From Paludibacteraceae bacterium (GTDB lineage: Bacteria > Bacteroidota > Bacteroidia > Bacteroidales > Paludibacteraceae), in the NCBI GenBank assembly GCA_017412245.1, contig JAFPYI010000024.1, positions 1 to 33,727 of the forward strand: DNA of 33,727 bases. Direction: 5' to 3'. Below, in pieces: positions 1-7,400 of this stretch (position 1 is its first letter; every line of letters starts with the position of its first letter). The position numbers and the translations under genes were made by a program. Below the pieces are notes generated by a model. The model was not told the DNA's origin, made no database searches, and saw only the letters and a program-made list of their open reading frames with translations.

Positions 1-2380
1 CGGTATCCGCCCAGGACGTACGTACGGCTGAGATACTGCCGTTATAGCAGGCAGACACATACTCCTCCGGAAGGTTATCGGCATAGAACAGCCCTTCGGA
101 GAAATGCCTGCTTCTCGTCTCTGTCAGCATATTGCGCATATCGTAGGAATACCTGACGGTATCTACAGAATTATGCAACAAATTTTGTACCAAACGCCCT
201 ATACTGTCATAAGAAAATGCGGATAAAATGATTTCTGCATCATTATTGAGTTGGTAATAAACTTTTTGTATACGTCCCATATGGTCGTACAGATAGCGGT
301 AATGCTCGCTTACCATATCCGAGTCTGTTCCTTGCGTCACCAACCGCTGCGCAACCGTTCCGTCAAAATGATATTTTGCACTGGTGGCAGTTACTCCGCC
401 GGCATTACGTGTGCTTCGGCTTTGCACTACTCTCCCCTGCGCATCATAGTAATAAGCAGTAATGGTATAATTGTCATCTGACAGATTATACACCCTCGTT
501 CCTGTCAGCATTCCGATAGCGTTGTCATGCTGCGGGTCATAACCGGACAAAGGTTTGAAACTCAATGCCTGCTTGGTAGGCGTATCAATGAGGTTCAGAT
601 GTCTGTAATCGTCATAATAATTGACAGTCAGAAGATGCAGACCTGTTTTCCCAAGTATAGAGGATGCATATCCTGTTCCGGTCAGAGGATAGGAATGGTT
701 GTTGCCGTAATGCTCTACCGCCCATCTGTCTGCAAAGAAATCAATATAATAACTATGCTCCTCCGGCAACGGTAATTCTGCCACGTACAGATTTCGTCCT
801 ATCGAGTCATACGCACAAAGTGTCCATTTGTTGGCTGCCCGCTGGTTGCCGTCTTGTTTGAGCACCAGTTGTCCTGTCTGGTCATAGACCATGTATTGCG
901 GCTCGCAACCCGGCAGGCGCTTGTAAATCATATTACCCCGTGCGTCATATTGATAGTAATAAGCCGCGGCACGCAATACAGCATTATCCGGACCATATTC
1001 TCCGTTCGTCAGTTTGGATTGGGCATTATGCGGCAGGATATATCTGAGGCGGCCTGTTTCGTCATATACATAGTATATTTGATTGTCTCCACGCTGCTCC
1101 ATCACCGTCCGTCCGGATTTGTCGGTGTAGGTAATGAGAGATTTGCCGTCCTCGTCTCTTGTTGTGGTTTTGTATAATGTCTGAGGCGCATAGTTGGCTC
1201 CGGTGGTTTTCAGAAAACTGTCATTTACAATAGTATAGATACGTACATCCATAGTGCCGTCATAGATGTCGTATATATTCTCGGCAGCCGCAGCTCCATA
1301 CGTTTCCCCTGCTTGATAGCGCTTGGTAGGACGTCCTTGTGCAGAGGATTCGTATTGTGTTTCTACAAAAGGTCGGCTGTCTCCATAATCCGTTTGTGCT
1401 TGTGTCTTCAAGTCTGACACATGAGTCCGTTGGCCTTCTGTTTGTAATACCACAGGCAACCATTGTTTCGCCGGTTTGCGCTTCCCGTTATATTCAGCCA
1501 CAGACACTATATCCTTGCCTCCGGGCGTCGCCCTCATGGCAATGGTCTGCTCCTGCCGTCCGATACCGTCCATGTAGGTAAGTGATGCCTGCATGCGGAC
1601 TCCGCTGCTGACAGACAGACGACCGTCTGCAATATCTATTCGCGAAGTGGGATCAAGCGGCATAACGGACAGGACATAGTTTTCTCCATCAGGCAACGAT
1701 TGTGCACCTAATAAAGAGGTTTCCTGATACGTATCATATGGCAGCATATGTCTGCCAAATAATACCGATGCTGTCTGCCACTGACCGGTGCCGGTTATGG
1801 CAATCCCGTCCTCGTCAAACTCCACCCACGTGCGATGAAGACTGACACATTGGCTGCCGCTAATCCCCGTGGCATTCTCTGCGTGCAGTCGATAAGGATC
1901 TGTCTGGTGTGACTCCCCGTCATAATGCAATAGGTCGATTGTGTCATTGGCGGCATTGCAGAGGGTTATCGTTTCGCCGTCGTTATTCAAGATTATCTTG
2001 TTCTGGTAGATAATAGTGCTATTGGCAGGAAGTATCTCTTCGTCATCAAACAAATCGGATAGCACAAATGTATTGCCTGAGCCACGTCTGCACGATACAA
2101 TCAGATACCCTCCCGCAGGTATGTTGTCAGTGGTCGAGAAAGTCCATACCTCGGAACTGCCACCGCCATGCAACTGCCATCCGTTAAGAGCGACATCGCT
2201 TGTTCCGGCGTTGTATAACTCGATAAACTCACCATTGTACGCATGTCCCAAAACAGGTATTTCATTCTCTGGGGTGTCATACATAACTTGGTTGATAATA
2301 ACATAATTATCAGCAGCGGCAACTATAGACCAGCACAAAGCCCCTATTAAAATACTATATATTAACTTATGCAGATTCAT
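1..2380 (-). CDS. LTD-domain RHS/YD-repeat secreted protein (3' part outside window)
   Basis: I read one continuous minus-strand frame from the ATG at 2378-2380 to the window edge, about 793 codons with no stop. Residues 1-22 form a signal peptide ending in AAA. Residues about 25-145 resemble a lamin-tail domain: the stretch YNGEFIELYNAG is followed by LNGWQLH and by a GGYLIV strand. From about residue 245 comes a DUF6443-like region (SLTYMDGIGRQEQ), and from about 430 there are YD/RHS-type repeats (YYVYDETGRLRYI, YYYDAQGRVV). RHS proteins form large secreted shells, often with a variable C-terminal toxin. That C-terminus is not in this window, so a toxin role is inference. The start lies only 2 nt after the stop of the upstream 999-aa gene, so the two are almost certainly co-transcribed. 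It is either a polymorphic toxin or a large surface protein. Confidence 0.85.
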   Translation of the reverse strand, partial: MNLHKLIYSILIGALCWSIVAAADNYVIINQVMYDTPENEIPVLGHAYNGEFIELYNAGTSDVALNGWQLHGGGSSEVWTFSTTDNIPAGGYLIVSCRRGSGNTFVLSDLFDDEEILPANSTIIYQNKIILNNDGETITLCNAANDTIDLLHYDGESHQTDPYRLHAENATGISGSQCVSLHRTWVEFDEDGIAITGTGQWQTASVLFGRHMLPYDTYQETSLLGAQSLPDGENYVLSVMPLDPTSRIDIADGRLSVSSGVRMQASLTYMDGIGRQEQTIAMRATPGGKDIVSVAEYNGKRKPAKQWLPVVLQTEGQRTHVSDLKTQAQTDYGDSRPFVETQYESSAQGRPTKRYQAGETYGAAAAENIYDIYDGTMDVRIYTIVNDSFLKTTGANYAPQTLYKTTTRDEDGKSLITYTDKSGRTVMEQRGDNQIYYVYDETGRLRYILPHNAQSKLTNGEYGPDNAVLRAAAYYYQYDARGNMIYKRLPGCEPQYMVYDQTGQLVLKQDGNQRAANKWTLCAYDSIGRNLYVAELPLPEEHSYYIDFFADRWAVEHYGNNHSYPLTGTGYASSILGKTGLHLLTVNYYDDYRHLNLIDTPTKQALSFKPLSGYDPQHDNAIGMLTGTRVYNLSDDNYTITAYYYDAQGRVVQSRSTRNAGGVTATSAKYHFDGTVAQRLVTQGTDSDMVSEHYRYLYDHMGRIQKVYYQLNNDAEIILSAFSYDSIGRLVQNLLHNSVDTVRYSYDMRNMLTETRSRHFSEGLFYADNLPEEYVSACYNGSISAVRTSWADT

Positions 2381-2382
2381 AA

Positions 2383-5382
2383 TTACTCGGTTTTGATGTG
2401 GTATTGATAGATATTCAGTATCTGCTTCTTGCCGTTCTCTAATTGATAGGTCTCTGTCAGGCGTCCGTCAGCGTCATACGTGTAATATGTGGTTACGCCG
2501 CGAGGGTCTGTCACAGAACTGACTCCTACATACGGAATATACGTATACCTTGTGGTTTGGTTTCCGATAGTTCTTGTAACAGGATACAGACCGTCCCACG
2601 TATAAGTGGTCGCTGTTTTGCCAAATGGTCGCACAGATAGAAGGCGGTTTTGTTTGTTGAAATAATATTGGCACTCCAGTCGGTAATTATCATCGTAAAC
2701 AGGCTGCGTATTAGAGACAGTCATATGTTGATAATTGGTTGTAGGTTTTGTGAGCGACAATGCAAGTGTTTTGTATAGATAGGGGTAGAAATACACACCA
2801 TTCGCTATCGTATCCGTGTTGTTTGCATACAGATTGATATTCCCTGCGGTAATATATTCCACATCATTCTGGCTATAGCCATAGATGGTTTCCACTGGAG
2901 TTCCAATGCGGTTAGAATGAATCATAATGAACAATGCGGGTGGATTCGTACCAGGATAATTCGCACCCGGGATATCATCAGGATAGGTATATTTCGTAAA
3001 ACGCAACACGCCACGGCTGTCGGTAGTAAGTTCCTTTTTCTTGCGGAACAAGGAATCATAGGTATATGCCTTGGCTGAAATCATCGGCGCGCCATCTGAA
3101 CCATATTCGTAGGTGACCACCTGCTCCAACAACGGAGGACGCACAATCAGTTTGCGGGCCACATGGGCGGAATATTTGGAGAGACATACGATTGTATCCG
3201 TGTTCCCCAGTGAGTAATCCGGCGTTATTGTCACTCCTTCCAAATTATTGGGAATGCCATTGTATTTGTAGCGGGTAGATTTAATAAGGGTATTGCTTCT
3301 ATACTGGTCTATAGCCAAGATATTACCCGGTATCCGTAATAATCCGTTATATGTAAGAGAACCGGAGCACAGCTCTGTTGTGCTGCTGTAGTTAGGAACA
3401 CTATCACTTCTATTGATAAGGCTATTTCCTAATGAAGAATAGGAGTTGTAACCGGTATCAAAAGTATATGCAGTCTTATATGTCCGTGTGCCGGAAGTGA
3501 TAGTCTGCTGTACGTAAGAATACCCGATGTGCGAATCTATCATGCCGTAATTGAAAGGATTGGCTATGGCATGTCCCGTTGTAGGGTCTGTAGCGTAAAA
3601 AATCTCATAGATATTATAGAAAATACCGGAAGAAGTAGCGGCATTTTGTTTGTTATAGGCAAATGTCTTTGTTTCTACGAGCGTACTATCGTCCGCAAAC
3701 GTCTCAATCTTCTCTATACGGACGCCCCCTATTGTCTTGGCGGTATCTGTAAGCGAGTATAACTCTACATCCTCTGTCCCGACAGAGCGAAAACGTCTTT
3801 CTTCTCCGTATTGGTGTGAACCGTACGTGAACTTTATCTTCCCTCCCGTAGGTAAAGAGACTGTCCGTAATAATCCTTGCTTATCCGACACTTTCCAGAA
3901 CCCGAATCTGTCTACAAGTTTTTTGTAGGCAGCACTTGTTTGCGGATACAGATTCGGATACCAATGCAGATGATATACATTCATGTTGGGCAGCGGGTTC
4001 GATGGATAAGGGTCAAAATGGTCATACATCATGGTGTATTTCCCTATTCCTGAGATATATACTTCCTTTAGGTAGCGCCAATTGTAGTTCGGCTTCGGAG
4101 ACAACCATAGCACATCCATTAGGTAGGAACGATATTGGTATGAAAACCGCGCCTTGCGGATTTTTCGCCCGGCATGCTCAACTATTATGGAATCCAACTG
4201 CATATGTGGCTTGCTGTATCTGAAATCATCTTTGACTTCATATTGTCTTGCTGCCTCAGGGTGCGAGTGAAAAGTAACCGTAAGGGGTATCGAATCGGAT
4301 GTAGATATTGACTGTAGCAGGCAGTCTTTATGGAGCATATAGATGATTGAATCAGTACTTTGCTCCGTCCAATCATAGTCCGTAATAAAAGACATAAGAC
4401 CTGCATTAAGCATATCAGTTCCAGAAGAATTAACATATGAGAGCATTAATGAGCGTCCGTTGGGCGCAGTGATTTTAGTGAGATGCCATGCGCTCACTGC
4501 CGGTACCGGCTGATTAACTTGTTCGTCTTTTTTAACGTACGAAGAGTATTCCATTGCATTATGAGAACCACCAAAGGTATAAGAATAACCATCCATAGTA
4601 CGGATTATTATGGAAGAAGCATCTGATGGCGTGTACAATGAGTTCTGAGAACGGTTATCATCATCCATCTCGTTAAAGCTACCGAAATTGATATCCACAA
4701 AATCTCCACTGGTAATTACAGGTTTTCCCGCATTGTTAATCGTAAAACTTCCTTTATAACCGCAGAAAGAGAAATAGTAAATATCAGACATATAATCTCT
4801 ATCCCAGTCACAAATTGCTTTAAACTGGTACCCAGAAAGAATATAATAATCATCTTCTGAATACTGGATTCCACATTCTGGTTTGTGAAGAGGAGTGGTA
4901 AAATCAAAAACCTCTTCTTTGACAGGATTTTCTCCCTCTTTTATCGCTTGAAGCATTCCTATCTGTTGATAGTCTTCCATTGACCCTCCGGTATAAATAA
5001 TCCTATGCTCATCAGCCAGTCCTTGTACAGAGCGTGTGATGCAGCCTCCTGCAACAAGCGTCCAGTCTTGACCGTAACTGCCGGATGGTTGAAAGGGCTT
5101 AAATCCTTCTGTAGAGTAACGCAATGCGATATCCAAATGAAAATCAATATCTTCTATAGTATATATCGGTATTGTATATGATAGCCGCCCCGTGAACAAG
5201 GATGCTGCAGCACTGCCTGAATGAGTAGCAGGAGTTGATTGGGTGGCAGCCTTCGCTCCACCAACTGCCGCAGGATAGACAGGCGTATTGTCATGCTGTA
5301 AATTGGTTTGCGCTACAGCATTCGTTAGAAACAATAATCCAAGCAACACAAATCGGATCCTATGAAAAACAGAATAGTTCAT
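2383..5382 (-). CDS. Secreted YD-repeat (RHS-like) protein, 999 aa
   Basis: Residues 1-24 are a signal peptide (FLTNAVAQ, cleavage after the AVA/Q region). The N-terminal segment around residues 60-130 (LFTGRLSYTIPIYTI, then YGQDWTLVAGGCITR) matches the SpvB/RHS-like opening seen in large Bacteroidetes proteins. The C-terminal 100 residues carry YD repeats such as TTYTWDGLYPVTRTI, TRYTYIPYVG and TYYTYDADGRLTETY, and the protein ends in IYQYHIKTE. There is no RHS core and no toxin domain. It sits between a T9SS-tailed protein (6 nt gap upstream) and an LTD-RHS protein (2 nt gap downstream), so it looks like the middle gene of one operon. It could act as a partner or shell half of the downstream RHS protein, but that is inference. 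No homologue of known function is recognised. Confidence 0.9.
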   Translation of the reverse strand: MNYSVFHRIRFVLLGLLFLTNAVAQTNLQHDNTPVYPAAVGGAKAATQSTPATHSGSAAASLFTGRLSYTIPIYTIEDIDFHLDIALRYSTEGFKPFQPSGSYGQDWTLVAGGCITRSVQGLADEHRIIYTGGSMEDYQQIGMLQAIKEGENPVKEEVFDFTTPLHKPECGIQYSEDDYYILSGYQFKAICDWDRDYMSDIYYFSFCGYKGSFTINNAGKPVITSGDFVDINFGSFNEMDDDNRSQNSLYTPSDASSIIIRTMDGYSYTFGGSHNAMEYSSYVKKDEQVNQPVPAVSAWHLTKITAPNGRSLMLSYVNSSGTDMLNAGLMSFITDYDWTEQSTDSIIYMLHKDCLLQSISTSDSIPLTVTFHSHPEAARQYEVKDDFRYSKPHMQLDSIIVEHAGRKIRKARFSYQYRSYLMDVLWLSPKPNYNWRYLKEVYISGIGKYTMMYDHFDPYPSNPLPNMNVYHLHWYPNLYPQTSAAYKKLVDRFGFWKVSDKQGLLRTVSLPTGGKIKFTYGSHQYGEERRFRSVGTEDVELYSLTDTAKTIGGVRIEKIETFADDSTLVETKTFAYNKQNAATSSGIFYNIYEIFYATDPTTGHAIANPFNYGMIDSHIGYSYVQQTITSGTRTYKTAYTFDTGYNSYSSLGNSLINRSDSVPNYSSTTELCSGSLTYNGLLRIPGNILAIDQYRSNTLIKSTRYKYNGIPNNLEGVTITPDYSLGNTDTIVCLSKYSAHVARKLIVRPPLLEQVVTYEYGSDGAPMISAKAYTYDSLFRKKKELTTDSRGVLRFTKYTYPDDIPGANYPGTNPPALFIMIHSNRIGTPVETIYGYSQNDVEYITAGNINLYANNTDTIANGVYFYPYLYKTLALSLTKPTTNYQHMTVSNTQPVYDDNYRLECQYYFNKQNRLLSVRPFGKTATTYTWDGLYPVTRTIGNQTTRYTYIPYVGVSSVTDPRGVTTYYTYDADGRLTETYQLENGKKQILNIYQYHIKTE

Positions 5383-5388
5383 ACAAGA

Positions 5389-6411
5389 CTATATTTTAAT
5401 GATATTTCCGGAAACGACCACCTCATCAGCATGTATATACACTACATAGGTACCGATAGGCAGACCTGCCATATTGATAGATACAAAATGCTCTCCCTCT
5501 TCCTCTTGATGGAGGGGTGTCTGATAGGTCGTTACTCCGCCATTATAATGCAATGAGATATACACTTGCGCAGCATGACTTAGGTTAAAACGTACCTGTA
5601 GATTAGTCTGCACAGGATTCGGCAGATAACTGACATCTGTTATCAATTCTTCCTGTTCTTCTATAGGTTTTACCAATCGTGGAGAAGGATGGCTTGCTTG
5701 CTCTTGGGGGAAATAATAAGTAGAGGCTACAACCATGGTGTCACTGGCATAAATTCTACTCCGAATCAGCGTCTCCAAGAGCGGATAGCGGCAATATTCC
5801 GAGAACCATATATGACGATTCTCCTGTATAGTACACTGCGGCTGTCTCTGTTCATAATATTGTATCATAGTATGCACGCGCAGAGCGGTATCAATAGTGA
5901 TGTCCGGTAAAATGAGTTGCCCCGTAGCTTCTGCCCTTGTCCTGTAAAAACCCTCTATAGAAACAGGAATCAAGTGGCTGTATTCCCCTTCTCCGGCGAA
6001 CTCGCCGCTAAGCGAATCTCCATACACAAAAGGAAAACGAAGCATCGGGACTTGGGAAGAAAGACGTATCTGTTTGTGAGAATTTTCATATGCCTCCAGC
6101 CATAGCGTATCTTGCCTAACATTGAAATAATAATTAGAGTGCTCCCGATGCAGACCAATAGTCGTAACATCCGCTGTTGGAGCGAAGTAATCAAAGGGAA
6201 GTATCTCTGCGCTGTCAATAGCAAGAATGGAGAAATCCCAAATACAGTTTTTTCCCGTATCTGATACTGCAATGTATGGCATTTTATACACCTCTATACT
6301 GTCCGTCCTGTTCGGCAGATGGTGATTTGATGTCAGCACCTGCGCCGACATAAACAAGGGAGATAACAACGCGGCTCCCAGCATACACAAACTAGCAATA
6401 ATCTTTCTCAT
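5389..6411 (-). CDS. Secreted protein with T9SS type A sorting domain, 340 aa
   Basis: A signal peptide spans residues 1-23 (ending MSAQ). The middle is a beta-rich extracellular region of unknown function that includes NCIWDFS, a motif common in Bacteroidetes secreted proteins. The last 80 residues look like a type A T9SS C-terminal domain: the PNPV motif, then LQVRFNLS, LPIGTYVVYIHA and a terminal GNIIKI. This tail directs export through the type IX system and attachment to the cell surface. It is the first gene of a three-gene unit with the YD-repeat protein and the LTD-RHS protein. No promoter is clear in the 23 nt upstream of its ATG, so transcription may start within or before the remnant at 6435-6668. 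Confidence 0.85.
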   Translation of the reverse strand: MRKIIASLCMLGAALLSPLFMSAQVLTSNHHLPNRTDSIEVYKMPYIAVSDTGKNCIWDFSILAIDSAEILPFDYFAPTADVTTIGLHREHSNYYFNVRQDTLWLEAYENSHKQIRLSSQVPMLRFPFVYGDSLSGEFAGEGEYSHLIPVSIEGFYRTRAEATGQLILPDITIDTALRVHTMIQYYEQRQPQCTIQENRHIWFSEYCRYPLLETLIRSRIYASDTMVVASTYYFPQEQASHPSPRLVKPIEEQEELITDVSYLPNPVQTNLQVRFNLSHAAQVYISLHYNGGVTTYQTPLHQEEEGEHFVSINMAGLPIGTYVVYIHADEVVVSGNIIKI

Positions 6412-6434
6412 ACGCGTGTGTGCGCTATTTTATA

Positions 6435-6668
6435 TTATGAGTTATTCCACCTCAAAAAAGCCAATAAGCATGCCGCCCAAAAATGTTGCAAACACATCAA
6501 TAACGCTTGTCGGTTTAGACCGCCCCAATGTAAATAGTCCGATTTTGTGATTAAAATTTTTGTCAAAAGGACTATTAGCAAGGGAGTATAAGACGAACCG
6601 AACAAAGCAAATTGCGCCCATCCACTAAGATGATTGGGTTGGTTATTATTCATGGAATTATTATTCAA
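6435..6668 (-). pseudogene. Truncated small membrane protein remnant, 77 codons
   Basis: The frame encodes an N-terminus rich in Asn, then SGWAQFALFGSSYTPLLIVLL (one membrane segment), DYLHWGGLNRQAL and the start of a second hydrophobic stretch. I recall similar N-termini in longer (about 200 aa) Bacteroidetes membrane proteins of unknown function. Here the frame stops soon after QHF, and the tail WAACLLAFLRWNNS does not look like a natural continuation. This suggests a broken gene whose 3' part was lost where the T9SS cassette begins, 23 nt downstream. It could instead be an intact small membrane protein. Confidence 0.35.
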
Positions 6669-6800
6669 AACATTATTTGTAAAATACCATTGATGTGTTA
6701 ATGCTTAGATGGATTGGTAATACCGAGGCTTACGCTCGTTGTAGATGGATTTACATAAAGAATGTTTGTTTGGAAGATCCATCTCCTGATTGAAGCAATT

Positions 6801-6836
6801 TTCTTTGGCGGTGCGGAATAGCAAGCCGCCAAAGAA
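6801..6836 (-). terminator. Intrinsic-terminator-like hairpin after the DUF3244 gene
   Basis: A perfect 11-bp inverted repeat has arms TTCTTTGGCGG (6801-6811) and CCGCCAAAGAA (6826-6836). It lies 7 nt past the minus-strand stop at 6843. The downstream U-run is weak. The position fits transcript termination or 3'-end protection for the small secreted-protein gene. Confidence 0.65.
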
Positions 6837-6842
6837 TGATAA

Positions 6843-7238
6843 TTATTGTACAACAAATTGTCCGGTTAGGGCACCATTGGCGGTTTGGATATGCAAGATA
6901 TACACACCCGGTGTAGCAATCTGGTGCTGAACTGAATTCGAGAACTGCTGATTAAGAACCACATTGCCGGTTGAAGCATTCACTACTGTTGCCTGCGCAG
7001 AAGGAATAGATGCACTGCGTTTGACAAGAGAAAAGGCATTTCCGTTAATAGTGGCACGGAAACTGGTTGGACTAGGAGGAACTCCTGGACTTTGAATAGG
7101 ATCATCAAATGGAGAATCTCCCGGAATAACTCCCATCTCAATTACCTCCATTAACTGGATTTCTACTTCCTCCGCACGTAACGCGCACGGAATAATAAAG
7201 AGGATACTTAAAACTAAAGCAGTAATTTTGTTTCTCAT
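6843..7238 (-). CDS. Small secreted DUF3244-type protein, 131 aa
   Basis: Residues 1-22 are a signal peptide (PCALRA). After an acidic stretch there is a Pro-rich linker (DPIQSPGVPPSPTS), then a compact beta domain of about 75 residues containing FRATINGNAFSLV and ending GVYILHIQTANGALTGQFVVQ. The layout resembles the DUF3244 family of Bacteroidales and the C-terminal strand pattern of sorting tails, but the protein is little more than that one domain. The function is unknown. It has its own clear promoter at 7299-7330 and a terminator hairpin after the stop, so it is monocistronic. The neighbouring TPR-HTH regulator is transcribed in the same direction just upstream. Confidence 0.75.
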   Translation of the reverse strand: MRNKITALVLSILFIIPCALRAEEVEIQLMEVIEMGVIPGDSPFDDPIQSPGVPPSPTSFRATINGNAFSLVKRSASIPSAQATVVNASTGNVVLNQQFSNSVQHQIATPGVYILHIQTANGALTGQFVVQ

Positions 7239-7270
7239 AATGTAATATTTTTTTAGTTAAACAAAAACAA

Positions 7271-7297
7271 ACCGCCAAACCATTTCGATTTGACGGT
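7271..7297. repeat. 9-bp inverted repeat over the DUF3244 transcript start region
   Basis: The arms ACCGCCAAA (7271-7279) and TTTGACGGT (7289-7297) pair over 9 bp with one G-T wobble. The repeat begins directly next to the -7 box at 7299-7306. It could be an operator or a 5'-end stem-loop. Confidence 0.45.
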
Positions 7298-7298
7298 G

Positions 7299-7330
7299 CA
7301 AAATTACTGCTTTTTGCGCAATCCCGCAAG
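7299..7330 (-). promoter_or_regulatory. Bacteroidetes-type promoter for the DUF3244 gene
   Basis: On the minus strand the -33 element is CTTG (7327-7330), followed by a 20-nt spacer and TAATTTTG (7299-7306). The preceding AAAAAGCAG is shared with the acpP, SRPBCC and feoB promoters. The predicted leader is about 55 nt. Confidence 0.75.
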
Positions 7331-7337
7331 AAATAAC

Positions 7338-7400
7338 GGTCTACATTTTATTATTACAAAGCACTGAAAATCAGTTATGTAGATTTTTAGTAGGTCTACA
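7338..7400. promoter_or_regulatory. Three TGTAGA elements, candidate regulator binding sites
   Basis: GGTCTACA occurs twice as an 8-bp direct repeat (7338-7345 and 7393-7400), and the inverted form ATGTAGA lies at 7377-7383. A small stem ACTGA/TCAGT (7363-7375) sits between them. All are just upstream of the -33 element at 7327-7330. One copy overlaps the stop codon of the TPR-HTH regulator. Confidence 0.4.
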
